From positions 310,001-374,000 of the forward strand of contig JAFKLY010000003.1 of the NCBI GenBank assembly GCA_017304655.1: a stretch of DNA of 64,000 nt, given 5' to 3'. Each line of letters begins with the position of its first letter. Position 1 is the stretch's first letter. The stretch is from Sphingomonas sp. Lineage in GTDB: Bacteria; Pseudomonadota; Alphaproteobacteria; Sphingomonadales; Sphingomonadaceae. The notes under the pieces were generated by a model. The model did no database searches. It saw only the letters and a list, made by a program, of their open reading frames with translations, and was not told where the DNA came from. Positions 28,319 through 37,426 of this stretch are shown piece by piece. The translations under genes were made by a program, and so were the position numbers.

Positions 28319-30063
28319 TTGCGTTCACTCCAATTCTGAGGATCTTCGGGATCGAGCGCCCTCGCGCCCGGAAAAGCCTCCAGAGCGGCCGCCACGATCG
28401 GCGTGGCCGCGATTTCGGCATCGCGGGCATCCCGCTTCGCCTGATGTTGCTCCGCCAGCGTCGTCTCACCCGGCTCGTCGGACAGCTCGACCTCCCAGGT
28501 CTGCCCCGTCACCTTGTTGATCGCGCCGACAAGGTCGCGCAGATCGATCGGCCCCGGCGGCTTGAGCGCGAGCAGCGGCGGCGCATAGCGCACCAGCCGA
28601 TAATCATGCTCGAGATCATAGGCCAGCGTCGCCCGCTGCGTCCTGACGAGCGCGACCAATGCGGCATAATCTGCCGGAAAAGGCGACACCGGCGCGCTTT
28701 CGACCGGCGCGGACACAGCGATATCGGCCATGGCCTGCGGCGACAGTGGCGGCGATGATGGCGCCATGCTCCCTTGCCCGGCGGACGGTGCGCCAATCTG
28801 CGGCGCGCCCTCGCGGATCATCCGCGCCAGCTCCAGCGGATCGGGCATGGTGGCCGCATGGACGAGCCGCAGCAGCGCCATTTCACAGGCAGCGTGCGGT
28901 CGCGCGGCGGCGACCACTTCGGCATGGCCCTTGAGCAGCAATTGCCAGAGGCGATGCAGCACCGGGAAGCTCAGCTCCTCCGCCCAGCCGGCAATGGCCG
29001 CACGCTCGGTCTCGGCATGGCGCTCCAACCCTGCGCCGCGACCGGCCTTGGCGGTGGTGATCCCGTGAATCAGTTCCAGCAGCGCATTCACGGTCGCGAC
29101 CGGCTCCACGCCCAGCGCTTCCTGCTCGCCCAGCGTCGCCAGCAAGGCTGCGGCATCACCATCGAGGATCTGGCCGAACAGCCGCCGCGTCGCGCCGCGA
29201 TCGGACAGGCCCAGCATTTCGCGCACCTGCGCGGCACTCACATGCACTTTGCCGTCCGTCGCCTCCTCCGGCGTCTCGCCATGAGCGATCGCCTGATCGA
29301 GGATGGACAGGCCATCGCGCGCCGATCCTTCCGCCGCCACGGCAATGAGCGTCAGCGCATCCGGTTCGATGCCCACGCCCTCGCGCACGCAGATGTCCGC
29401 GAAGTGGCTCTGCAACAGCTCGACCGGAATGCGCCGCAGGTCGAAGCGCTGGCAGCGGGAGAGCACCGTGATCGGCACCTTGTTCACTTCCGTCGTCGCG
29501 AACAGGAACTTTACATGTTCAGGCGGCTCCTCAAGTGTCTTGAGCAACGCATTGAAGGCATTGCGCGAGAGCATGTGCACTTCGTCGATGATGTAGATCT
29601 TGAAGCGCGCCGAGACCGCCGCATAACGCACCGCCTCGATGATCTCGCGCACGTCGTCCACGCCGGTGTGGCTGGCCGCGTCCATCTCCACCACGTCGAT
29701 ATGCCGGCCCTCGGCAATGGCGCGGCACGGCTCGCACACGCCGCACGGGTCGATCGTCGGTCCGCCCTGCCCGTCCGGCCCCACGCAATTGAGCGCCTTG
29801 GCGATGAGCCGCGCCGTCGACGTCTTGCCGACGCCGCGCACGCCGGTCATCAGGAAGGCATGGGCCAGCCGATCCCGCTTGATCGCGTTGCCCAGCGTGC
29901 GGACCATCGCATCCTGCCCGATCAGCTCGGCGAAGGTCTGCGGGCGATAGGCGCGCGCCAGCACGCGGTAGCCGCCCGGCCCGGCGGACAGCGCCTTGGG
30001 CGCCGGTGGCTCGCCAAGATCGAAGCCCGGCCCGAGATCGTCAGTGTCGGAGGAATCAGTCAT
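28315..30063 (-). CDS. dnaX: DNA polymerase III subunit gamma/tau
   Basis: A 582-residue clamp-loader ATPase. Walker A GVRGVGKTSTAR lies near residues 61-72, and a zinc-binding Cys cluster (NCVGPDGQG.., DPCGVCEPC) follows near 81-103. Walker B IIDEVHML lies near 144-151 and the SRC sensor motif (LSRCQRFDLRR) near 193-203. The C-terminal third (after about 390) is the less conserved tau region that binds polymerase alpha and DnaB. I did not see an obvious slippery A-run frameshift site for making gamma. Confidence 0.95.
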   Translation of the reverse strand: MTDSSDTDDLGPGFDLGEPPAPKALSAGPGGYRVLARAYRPQTFAELIGQDAMVRTLGNAIKRDRLAHAFLMTGVRGVGKTSTARLIAKALNCVGPDGQGGPTIDPCGVCEPCRAIAEGRHIDVVEMDAASHTGVDDVREIIEAVRYAAVSARFKIYIIDEVHMLSRNAFNALLKTLEEPPEHVKFLFATTEVNKVPITVLSRCQRFDLRRIPVELLQSHFADICVREGVGIEPDALTLIAVAAEGSARDGLSILDQAIAHGETPEEATDGKVHVSAAQVREMLGLSDRGATRRLFGQILDGDAAALLATLGEQEALGVEPVATVNALLELIHGITTAKAGRGAGLERHAETERAAIAGWAEELSFPVLHRLWQLLLKGHAEVVAAARPHAACEMALLRLVHAATMPDPLELARMIREGAPQIGAPSAGQGSMAPSSPPLSPQAMADIAVSAPVESAPVSPFPADYAALVALVRTQRATLAYDLEHDYRLVRYAPPLLALKPPGPIDLRDLVGAINKVTGQTWEVELSDEPGETTLAEQHQAKRDARDAEIAATPIVAAALEAFPGARALDPEDPQNWSERK

Positions 30064-30097
30064 TGCGGGGGACTATAGGGCGTCATGCGGCGCTTGT

Positions 30098-31012
30098 TTA
30101 GCGCTCACCGTCAGGCGCAGGCCGGCGCGCGGCAAAAAGCAGCGGAATGCCGATGCCGATGAGGATCAGAACCATGCCGATGACATGATAGCCATGGATC
30201 GGCTCGGCCAGCACGAGAGCCGCCAGCAAGGCGCCGAAAACGGGCTGGAGATTGATGACTTGCCCCGCATCGGCCGGGCCGATCCGCTCGACCGCGAGGT
30301 TGAACAGATAATAAGCCACGATGGACGGAAAAATCGCGACATAGCCAATCCCCGCCAGCACATGCGGCGTCAGATGGACCGAGCGCGTCTGCAACTCATG
30401 CAGCGCGAAGGGCAGCATCGCCACCACGCCGACGAGGATGGTGAGCGCGAGGAAACTCAGGCCATGGATCGGCGGACGCAGGCGCAGCAGCACGGTGTAG
30501 AGCGACCAGAGCACCACCGCGCACAGCACCAGCACATCGCCATGATTGAAGCTGAGCGTCAGCAAGGCGGCCGGATCGCCCTTGAAGATGATCGCGCCCA
30601 CGCCCAGCGCACCGACGATCACGCCAATCACCTGCGCGACGCGCGGCCGAGCGTGGAAGATCAGGAAATTGAGCGCCAGCACCAGCGCGGGAATCGCCGC
30701 CTGCACCAGCAGACTGTTCGCGGCCGTGGTATATTGCAGGCCGGAATACATGAAAGCGTTGAAGCAGCCGACGCCGATGCCGCCAAGCAGCAGGATCACG
30801 GGCCAATGCTGCCGGATTGCCACGGCATCCGCGCGGATCTGCCGGGCCGCGAGCGGCAGCGCGATGAGCGAGGCCAGCCCCCAGCGCAGGAACGCCAGCG
30901 TGAACGGCGGTACATCCTCATGAATGGCGCGCGCGACGACCGAATTGCCGGACCAGAGCAGCATCACGAGCACAAGCATGAGATAGACGGTCCGGCGTGA
31001 TCCGGTTTGCAT
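30098..31012 (-). CDS. DMT-family transporter with two EamA domains
   Basis: 304 residues from ATG 31012; an in-frame start 29 codons earlier would add a Gly-rich stretch unlike the family. Ten hydrophobic segments form two EamA repeats (about 10-140 and 155-290), as in drug/metabolite exporters. VMLLWSGNSVVARAIHEDVPP is the typical first helix and loop. The substrate is unknown. It lies 34 bp from dnaX, on the same strand and upstream of it. Confidence 0.85.
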   Translation of the reverse strand: MQTGSRRTVYLMLVLVMLLWSGNSVVARAIHEDVPPFTLAFLRWGLASLIALPLAARQIRADAVAIRQHWPVILLLGGIGVGCFNAFMYSGLQYTTAANSLLVQAAIPALVLALNFLIFHARPRVAQVIGVIVGALGVGAIIFKGDPAALLTLSFNHGDVLVLCAVVLWSLYTVLLRLRPPIHGLSFLALTILVGVVAMLPFALHELQTRSVHLTPHVLAGIGYVAIFPSIVAYYLFNLAVERIGPADAGQVINLQPVFGALLAALVLAEPIHGYHVIGMVLILIGIGIPLLFAARRPAPDGER

Positions 31013-31230
31013 GGGAGCCAGGCCTTTCGATGATCCGCCGCCGCCCGCGCCTATGGCCCCTCCGCTTCCCCCGTGCAAGCGGGCCGTCGAGAGGCGCACA
31101 GCAAGGACGACGCCAGTGCTGTGCTCCCCGGCCGGAGGGGCGCATCGCCTACGAGCGACTTGCCCTCATTGCCGAAAGGCGCCTTCAGTCCGCTTCTGTC
31201 GCTCGCCCGCCTCACCTCCTGCGCAACAAT

Positions 31231-31248
31231 GTTACAACTCTCCGTAAC
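31231..31248. promoter_or_regulatory. GTTAC-N8-GTAAC inverted repeat upstream of the peptide transporter
   Basis: A short dyad, GTTAC (31231-31235) and GTAAC (31244-31248), lies about 85 bp before the POT gene; flanking bases extend it to TGTTAC..GTAACA. It could be an operator. A possible promoter TTGCAT / TTTAAC lies between it and the gene. Weak evidence only. Confidence 0.3.
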
Positions 31249-31331
31249 AAGCTCCACCCCTGCTTGCATTTGGCGGAAAAGGCGCATTTAACCGGAGCAA
31301 TCACCGGCCTTTTTGAGGGATCAGCCCACTC

Positions 31332-32735
31332 ATGACCACTGCCGAGGCGACCCCCTCGCTCACCATTGCCGATCATGCCGATCGCGCCTTTCTCGGCCAC
31401 CCCAAGGGCCTCGGTTATCTGGCTTTCACCGAGGCGTGGGAGCGTTTCTCCTATTACGGCATGCAGACGCTGCTCGTGCTCTACATGGCCAAATATCTGC
31501 TGCTGCCCGGCCATGTCGAGGGCGTGTGGATGCTGGACGCTTTCCGCCAGCTGCCGCTCTACAGCGGGCTTGACGGCCAGCCGCTCGCCTCGGCGATCTT
31601 CGGCACCTATGCCGCCTGCGTCTATCTCACCCCCATTCTCGGCGGCATGCTGGCCGATCGCGTGCTGGGCAAGCGGCGCACCGTTCTGCTCGGCGCCGTC
31701 ACCATGGCGCTCGGCCATTTCCTCATGGCGTTCGAGGCGAGCTTCCTGTTCGCGTTGCTCTGCATGGTGCTGGGCAGCGGCATGTTCAAAGGCAATATCG
31801 CCAGTCAGGTCGGCGGGCTCTACAAGCCGGACGATCTGCGCCGTGCCGATGCATTCCAGATCTTCTATCTGGGCATCAATGCCGGCGTCATCGTCTCGCC
31901 ACTCATCGTCGGCACGCTGGGCGAGAAGGTCGGCTGGCACTGGGGCTTCGGTGCCGCCGGCGTGGGCATGCTCATCGGCCTCGCCATCTATATTGCGGGC
32001 CAGAAATATCTGCCGCCCGAGGAAGGCGCCGGGCACCGTTCGGCGGCACAGGCAGCGCCGCGCGTGGCCTTCACCCGGCAGGACTGGCTCGCGCTCATCG
32101 CGGTACTGCTGCTTATCCCGGTGATGGCCATCGCCATCGTGCCCAACAACCAGATCTTCAACGCCTATCTGATCTGGGGCGACGAGCGCTTCGATCTCGT
32201 CTTCTTCGGCACCCGCCTGCCCACGTCTTTCCTCGTAACGCTCGATGCCGTGGTGTCGGTAAGCTTCCTCGCCATCGTCGCGCTTTTCTATCGCTGGTAT
32301 GGCCGCCGCTGGCAGGAGCCGGACGAGCTGACCAAGATGATCATCGGTTCGCTCTTCTCAATCGGCGGGATGCTGTGCCTCGCCACCGCCGCCGCGACCA
32401 CGCCGGCGGGCGATAAGATCGGCCTGTTCTGGCCGATGATGTTCGAGCTGCTGAACTCGATCGGCTTCTCGCATCTGCTGCCGGTCAGCCTCGCCCTGTT
32501 CGCGCGGCTGGCGCCCAAACAGGTCAACGCCACGGTGATCGGGCTCTATTACCTCGCCTTTTTCGGCGGCAATGCGCTGGTCGGCAAGGTCGGCGGGCTC
32601 TACCAGACGATGCCGACGCCCGCCTTCTGGCTGCTCCATGCCGGCTTTGCCGCTACCGCAGGCGTGGTGTTCCTGCTGTTCAAGCTGCTGCTTGCCAAGC
32701 GGCTTCTGCACGCGCCACTAACCGTGGATGCCTGA
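31332..32735 (+). CDS. POT-family proton-dependent oligopeptide transporter
   Basis: A 467-residue membrane protein of the POT/PTR2 family that imports di- and tripeptides with protons. The first helix carries the family signature EAWERFSYYGMQTLLVLY (about residues 35-52, including the ExxER-type motif). GGMLADRVLGKRRTVLLGAV marks the loop between helices 2 and 3. About 14 hydrophobic segments are present. Start ATG is 10 nt after GAGGG. It is convergent with the ferredoxin gene. Confidence 0.92.
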   Translation: MTTAEATPSLTIADHADRAFLGHPKGLGYLAFTEAWERFSYYGMQTLLVLYMAKYLLLPGHVEGVWMLDAFRQLPLYSGLDGQPLASAIFGTYAACVYLTPILGGMLADRVLGKRRTVLLGAVTMALGHFLMAFEASFLFALLCMVLGSGMFKGNIASQVGGLYKPDDLRRADAFQIFYLGINAGVIVSPLIVGTLGEKVGWHWGFGAAGVGMLIGLAIYIAGQKYLPPEEGAGHRSAAQAAPRVAFTRQDWLALIAVLLLIPVMAIAIVPNNQIFNAYLIWGDERFDLVFFGTRLPTSFLVTLDAVVSVSFLAIVALFYRWYGRRWQEPDELTKMIIGSLFSIGGMLCLATAAATTPAGDKIGLFWPMMFELLNSIGFSHLLPVSLALFARLAPKQVNATVIGLYYLAFFGGNALVGKVGGLYQTMPTPAFWLLHAGFAATAGVVFLLFKLLLAKRLLHAPLTVDA

Positions 32736-32895
32736 TCTGTCGGGGAAGGTGGAAGCCGGAACGACCCGCAGCGAATTCGTTGTGGCTGCTTCCGTCAGGA
32801 TCTGACCAGGTTGGCGAAGACTGCGTCCGCCCGACTTCCGGCGCGGCATATGGCGGCGTTGCAAGCGAAATGCAAGGCGGCACGCCGCACGTGCG

Positions 32896-33231
32896 TCAGA
32901 TGCCCTGCATGTTCCGGCTTTCGGGGGGAATGCGCACCGTCAGCGTCTCAAGCTGCGCGGTGAGCAGGATCTGGCAGGCAAGCCGGCTGGTCCGCGTCGT
33001 CGCGGCCGCCAGATCGAGCATGTCCTCTTCTTCCTCGCTCGCGCGGGGCAGCTTGGGGAAATCGGCCGGATCGATGATCACATGGCAGGTGGAGCAGGCC
33101 ATCTGCCCCTCGCACGTCCCTTCGAGCGGCTGGCCGGCGGCCTGCGCGACATCGAGGAGCGATTCGCCCGGCGCGCCCTCGACTTCCTGCACATTCTGGC
33201 CATCGGCACTGAGGAAACGCACCAGGGTCAT
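32896..33231 (-). CDS. [2Fe-2S] ferredoxin, adrenodoxin/Fdx type
   Basis: 111 residues from ATG 33231, which shares ATGA with the stop of the upstream cysteine desulfurase. Cluster ligands are Cys40, Cys46, Cys49 and Cys86 (C-x5-C-x2-C..C), the vertebrate/Isc-type ferredoxin pattern. The DPADFPKLPRASEEEEDMLD acidic segment is typical of Isc ferredoxins. Such ferredoxins give electrons to Fe-S cluster assembly. Being last in an operon of two cysteine desulfurases strengthens that role; no scaffold (IscU/SufU) gene is present nearby. Confidence 0.92.
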   Translation of the reverse strand: MTLVRFLSADGQNVQEVEGAPGESLLDVAQAAGQPLEGTCEGQMACSTCHVIIDPADFPKLPRASEEEEDMLDLAAATTRTSRLACQILLTAQLETLTVRIPPESRNMQGI

Positions 33232-34334
33232 GCTGCCACCTTCTGCATGGCAGCCGCCTCGTTGATCAGCGCTGCCGCTGCCGCCAGTTCCTCGCTCGTG
33301 GTGAAACGGCCGAAGCCGAGCCGCAATGAGCCGCGCGCTTCGCTGTCGCTGAGGCCGATCGCCTTGAGCACATGGCTCGGCTTGCCGGTGCCGCTCGCAC
33401 AGGCGGAGCCGAGCGAAAACGCCACCGTCCGTGCGTCGGATATCAGCCGGGCCGCATCGACACCCGACTGACGAATGTTGAGATTGCCGCGATAGCGCGC
33501 GTCGATCGCGCCATTGATCTGCCAGTCCGCAAACAGGCCCAGTGCCTGCTGCCAGAGCGCCTCGACATGCGCGAGGTCTGCCTCCTGCCGCTCGGCGGCC
33601 AGCTGCGCCGCCACGCCGAAGCCCGCGCAGAGCATGGGCGAGAGCGTGCCGGGGCGGATGCCCTGCTCCTGCCCGCTGCCGTGCATGAGTTGCGGCATGG
33701 CGAGCCCGTCGCGCAGCCACAGCGCACCCACGCCTTTCGGCCCGTAGGCCTTGTGCGCGGTGACCACGATCATGTCCGATTGCGGCATCGCCAGCTTGCC
33801 GAAACCCTGCACTGCATCGCACAGCACGGGCACGCCGGCCTCGCGCGCGATGGCAATCAGCGCATCGACCGGCTGGATGACGCCAATCTCGTTATTGACC
33901 TGCATGACCGCGAGCAACGCGGCCCGCTCGTCGATTGCCGCCTCGGCAATGTCGAGATCCACCAACCCATCACGCCCAACCGGCAGGATCACCGGCTCGA
34001 ACCCCTCGTGCCGCAGCGCCAGCACCGTTTCGAGCACGGCGGGATGCTCGGTCGCCAGCGTGATGACGCGGCGACGCTCAGGCGCGGCGGAGCGCGCACC
34101 GCCGACAATCGCGATGTTCAGCGCCTCGGTGGCGCCGCTGGTGAAGATCAGACGCCCGTCGCTCTTGCCGAGCGCGGCCATGATCCGGCCGCGCGCCAAC
34201 TCGACGTCGGCGGCAGCGATCCGGCCGAGCCGATGGGCACTGTTCGGATTGCCATAGTGGTCCATGGCCGCAACCATGGCCGCGGCAACTTCCGGCGCGA
34301 GCGCCGTCGTGGCCTGATAGTCCAGATAGATCAT
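33228..34334 (-). CDS. cysteine desulfurase, NifS/IscS type (second of tandem pair)
   Basis: A 368-residue aminotransferase class V enzyme that removes sulfur from cysteine to form a persulfide. It begins MIYLDYQATT; substrate His97 is in ATEHPAV, the PLP lysine is Lys195 in VTAHKAYGPKG, and the catalytic Cys312 lies in GSACASGTGKPSHVL. All catalytic residues are present. It overlaps the preceding desulfurase by 4 bp and the ferredoxin by 4 bp, so all three are translationally coupled. It is clearly different in sequence from its neighbour, so this is an old duplication or two lineages. Confidence 0.93.
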   Translation of the reverse strand: MIYLDYQATTALAPEVAAAMVAAMDHYGNPNSAHRLGRIAAADVELARGRIMAALGKSDGRLIFTSGATEALNIAIVGGARSAAPERRRVITLATEHPAVLETVLALRHEGFEPVILPVGRDGLVDLDIAEAAIDERAALLAVMQVNNEIGVIQPVDALIAIAREAGVPVLCDAVQGFGKLAMPQSDMIVVTAHKAYGPKGVGALWLRDGLAMPQLMHGSGQEQGIRPGTLSPMLCAGFGVAAQLAAERQEADLAHVEALWQQALGLFADWQINGAIDARYRGNLNIRQSGVDAARLISDARTVAFSLGSACASGTGKPSHVLKAIGLSDSEARGSLRLGFGRFTTSEELAAAAALINEAAAMQKVAA

Positions 34335-35383
34335 TTTTTTGCGTTCCCGTGACAGACCGCCTGCCACTCGGTGAGGAACGCGTCAATCTCTGCAGCCTGC
34401 GTATCGTGCCCCATAGTGACACGGACCACCTCACCGGCGGCCTCATCCGCCCAGCCCATCGCCGCAAGGACGTGGCTGGTACGCAGGCTGCCGGAAGAAC
34501 AGGCGCTTCCCGCCGAGACCGCAATGCCGGCCATATCGAAGCGGATGAGCTGCGCCTGTGCCGAAACGCCCGGCATGCGATAGCTGGCAATGGTCGGCAG
34601 GCGATCCGCTGTTTCGGCCACGACGGCTCCTCCGACCGCCCTGATCGCGCCGTCGATCCGTGCGCGCCAATCCGCCACCGGCGCGAGCCAGTCGCGCGGC
34701 GCCTCCAGCGCTGCTGCGAAGCCCAGCGCGAGCGGCATCGCTTCCGTGCCGGGGCGGTAGCCCTGTTCCTGCCCGCCACTCGGGGCCAGCAGGGCAAGGT
34801 CACGCACCAACAGCGCGCCGATGCCAATCGGCCCGCCCAGCTTGTGCGCACTGATGACGATGAAATCCGCCGATGCCGGCAGCGGCAGCTTGCCCGCGCC
34901 CTGGCTGCAATCGGCGAGTAGCAGGCCGCCCTGCGCATGGATACGCCCGGCCAGCGCGTCGAGTGGCTGGATCACGCCGGTCTCGCTGTTCACCTGCTGG
35001 ATCGCGATGAGCGTGCCCGGCGCGATCGCCTCCGGCAGCACGACCAGTCCGTCGGCATCCACCGGCAGGCGCTCCGCCACCGGCACGTGGCGCAACACCG
35101 CGTCATGCTCGCTCGCTCCAGCCAGCCGCGCGGTCGCCTTCGCCCGGGCGAATACGATCGCGATCGCCTCGCTCGCGCCGGCAGTGAAGAGGATCTGCCC
35201 GTCCCAGCCCAGCGCAGCACGGATGCGCTGGCGCGCATCCTCCAGCAAGGCCCGCGCCTGCCGCCCTGCCGCATGCGGGGAGGATGGATTGGCCCACAGG
35301 TCGAAGCCGCGCAGCATCGCATCGCGTGCCTGGGTCAGCAGCGGCGTCGTGGCGGCATGATCGAGGTAGATACGGGTCTTCAT
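34331..35383 (-). CDS. cysteine desulfurase, NifS/IscS type (first of tandem pair)
   Basis: A 350-residue cysteine desulfurase starting MKTRIYLDHAATTPL at ATG 35383; a TTG codon directly before is not needed. His93 (SEHDAVL), PLP lysine Lys181 (ISAHKLGGP) and catalytic Cys295 (GSACSSGSLRTSHVL) are intact. It is shorter than its partner in the second half. Encoded first in a three-gene unit with another desulfurase and a [2Fe-2S] ferredoxin. It is divergent from an alpha/beta hydrolase, a neighbour also seen beside suf genes in alphaproteobacteria. Confidence 0.93.
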   Translation of the reverse strand: MKTRIYLDHAATTPLLTQARDAMLRGFDLWANPSSPHAAGRQARALLEDARQRIRAALGWDGQILFTAGASEAIAIVFARAKATARLAGASEHDAVLRHVPVAERLPVDADGLVVLPEAIAPGTLIAIQQVNSETGVIQPLDALAGRIHAQGGLLLADCSQGAGKLPLPASADFIVISAHKLGGPIGIGALLVRDLALLAPSGGQEQGYRPGTEAMPLALGFAAALEAPRDWLAPVADWRARIDGAIRAVGGAVVAETADRLPTIASYRMPGVSAQAQLIRFDMAGIAVSAGSACSSGSLRTSHVLAAMGWADEAAGEVVRVTMGHDTQAAEIDAFLTEWQAVCHGNAKK

Positions 35384-35528
35384 CAAGGATCCAGGGCGTC
35401 TTTGTCGTTCCGGGAGAGCAGCCTCCCTACAGCAACGTTGCGAAATGGCGCTACCGGCCTATATAAGCGCCCTGTCCGCGATCGTCAGCGCCCCGCTGGC
35501 CTTACCCTCATTTATAGCTTCAGGTGCC

Positions 35529-36185
35529 ATGCCCGACGTCATCTTTCCAGGCCCAGAAGGCCGCCTCGAAGGCCGTTTCAGCCCGCCGCCCCGCCCGCGT
35601 GCGCCCGTCGCGCTGATCCTGCACCCGCACCCACAAGGCGGCGGCACGATGAACGACCGCATCACCCAGGCGCTCTACAAGACCTTCGTGAAGCGCGGCT
35701 TCGCGACACTGCGCTTCAATTTCCGGGGCGTGGGCCGCAGCCAGGGCGTATTCGACAACGGCATTGGCGAGCTGTCCGATGCCGCGGCAGCGCTCGACTG
35801 GGTGCAGAGCTTCCATCAGGAAGCGCAGACCACCTGGATCGCCGGCTTCTCCTTCGGTGCGTGGATCGCCATGCAGCTGCTGATGCGCCGCCCGGAAGTG
35901 CGCGGCTTCATCTCGGTCGCCCCGCCGGCGAACATGTATGATTTCTCGTTCCTCGCGCCCTGCCCCGCCTCGGGCATCATCGTGCAGGGCGTGAATGACG
36001 AGGTGGTCTCCGCTCCCTCGGTGCAGAAGCTTGTCGACAAGCTGCGCACGCAGAAGGGCATCACCATCCATCATGACGAGATCCGCAACGCCAATCACTT
36101 CTTCGAGCATGAGCTCGATCAGCTGATGATGAGTGTCGACAATTATCTCGACATGCGCCTGGCGCCGGATTCGCCGATCCGCTGA
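35529..36185 (+). CDS. alpha/beta hydrolase, small serine-hydrolase type
   Basis: 218 residues from ATG 35529; earlier in-frame ATGs would add a stretch not seen in relatives. It has HPHPQGGG (near 35), FNFRGVGRSQG (near 69-79) with an oxyanion-hole role, and a nucleophile elbow GFSFGAW near 114-120. The Ser is flanked by Phe and Phe. The His lies late in NANHFFEH. Related small hydrolases often sit next to cysteine desulfurase/suf genes in alphaproteobacteria, but their substrate is unknown. It overlaps the next start by one base (TGATG). Confidence 0.85.
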   Translation: MPDVIFPGPEGRLEGRFSPPPRPRAPVALILHPHPQGGGTMNDRITQALYKTFVKRGFATLRFNFRGVGRSQGVFDNGIGELSDAAAALDWVQSFHQEAQTTWIAGFSFGAWIAMQLLMRRPEVRGFISVAPPANMYDFSFLAPCPASGIIVQGVNDEVVSAPSVQKLVDKLRTQKGITIHHDEIRNANHFFEHELDQLMMSVDNYLDMRLAPDSPIR

Positions 36186-36484
36186 TGCTGGTCCTTGCCG
36201 GCTCGATCCGCCTGCCGGCGGACAATCTCCCGCAGGCGCGCCCGGTCATCGCGCGGATGATCGAGGCGAGCCGGGCCGAGCCGGGTTGCCTCGCCTACAG
36301 CTTCGCTGAAGATCTGCTGGAGCCCGGCCTGATTCGCATTTTCGAGGTCTTTCGGGATCACGAGGCGCAGCAGGCCCATGCGCAAAGCCAGCATATGAAG
36401 GACTGGCGCGCCGCCTGGCCGGCCCTCGGCATCGGCGACCGGCAGATCACGCATTATGAAGTCTCAGCCACTCACGAAAGCTGA
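36185..36484 (+). CDS. antibiotic biosynthesis monooxygenase (ABM)-domain protein
   Basis: A 99-residue dimeric alpha-beta barrel protein of the ABM/YgiN type: EASRAEPGCLAYSFAEDLLEPGLIRIFEVFRDHEAQQAH is the classic pattern with the His near residue 65. Family members oxidise quinols or act as small heme- or flavin-free monooxygenases; the substrate here is unknown. It begins within the stop of the alpha/beta hydrolase gene and its 3' end overlaps the convergent DMT gene by 13 bp. Confidence 0.82.
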   Translation: MLVLAGSIRLPADNLPQARPVIARMIEASRAEPGCLAYSFAEDLLEPGLIRIFEVFRDHEAQQAHAQSQHMKDWRAAWPALGIGDRQITHYEVSATHES

Positions 36485-37344
36485 GCGCGCCGTTGCCGCA
36501 GCACGACGAGCAGGCCGGAGACGCCGATCGTCGCCATGCCCAGGATGCTCACCAGATCAGGCACGTGGCGGAAGATGAGCCAGCCCAGCAATGTCGCCCA
36601 GAACACCTGCAGATAGGTGATCGGCGCCAGGGTCGATGCGGGCGCATAGCGGAAAGCGGCCGTGAACAGATAATGGCCTAGCCCGCCCCAGACACCCAGA
36701 GACGCCAGCAGAGCGGCTTCCCGCAGGGTCGGCATGTGATTGCCCCAGAAGAACGGCAAGGCCGCACCGAAAATGACGCTGCCCACCACGGCGCTGTAGA
36801 AGAGCAACGCCAGCGTGCGCTCGGTCGCCGCAAGCGTGCGGGACATGAGCTGATAGACGCCGCTCAGCAGCGCCGCGCCAAAAGCCAGCGCCACACCCAT
36901 CACATCCAGTCCGCCATTGGGCCGGGCGATCAGCAGGACACCCACGAGACCCAGCAACACTGCGCCCCAGCCCCGCAGGCCGATCTGCTCATGCAGCACC
37001 AGTCCGCCAACGACCGCAACCAGCGTCGGTGAAAAGAACATGATGGCGGTCGCCTCGCCCACCGGCAGGCGCGTGAGGGCCAGCGCCATGAGCACGGACG
37101 CGCAGGCGAGGCAGCAACCGCGCAGCCAGACGAGGCCGGTGCGGTTGGTTTGCATCATCTCTCGCCCGCTCCGAGGCCCGACGAAGACGAGCATCAGCAG
37201 CAGATTGCCGATGAAGCGCGCCGCCGCGATCACTGGCGCCGGAAAGGATGCGGTCAGCGCCTTGGTCGTGCTGTCCAGCCCTGCGAACAACAGCAGGGCC
37301 GCGAGGCAAAGCAGGATCGCGCGAATCGGTTGGTTGTTGCTCAT
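36472..37344 (-). CDS. DMT-family transporter (EamA), second
   Basis: A 290-residue integral membrane protein with about ten helices in two EamA repeats. It includes GLDSTTKALTASFPAPVIAAARFIGN and the mid-protein GGLDVMGVALAFGAALLSG. It is related only loosely to the DMT protein at 30.1 kb. The 3' end overlaps the ABM gene on the opposite strand by 13 bp. The substrate is unknown. Confidence 0.84.
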   Translation of the reverse strand: MSNNQPIRAILLCLAALLLFAGLDSTTKALTASFPAPVIAAARFIGNLLLMLVFVGPRSGREMMQTNRTGLVWLRGCCLACASVLMALALTRLPVGEATAIMFFSPTLVAVVGGLVLHEQIGLRGWGAVLLGLVGVLLIARPNGGLDVMGVALAFGAALLSGVYQLMSRTLAATERTLALLFYSAVVGSVIFGAALPFFWGNHMPTLREAALLASLGVWGGLGHYLFTAAFRYAPASTLAPITYLQVFWATLLGWLIFRHVPDLVSILGMATIGVSGLLVVLRQRRAQLS

Positions 37345-37426
37345 CGGCCTGCTTGTCCGCCGTCCGTCCGGTCAGGTCCTGACAGAGGGCGATCAAAAGA
37401 CTGATCCTGGGGCCGCCTCGTCGCGC

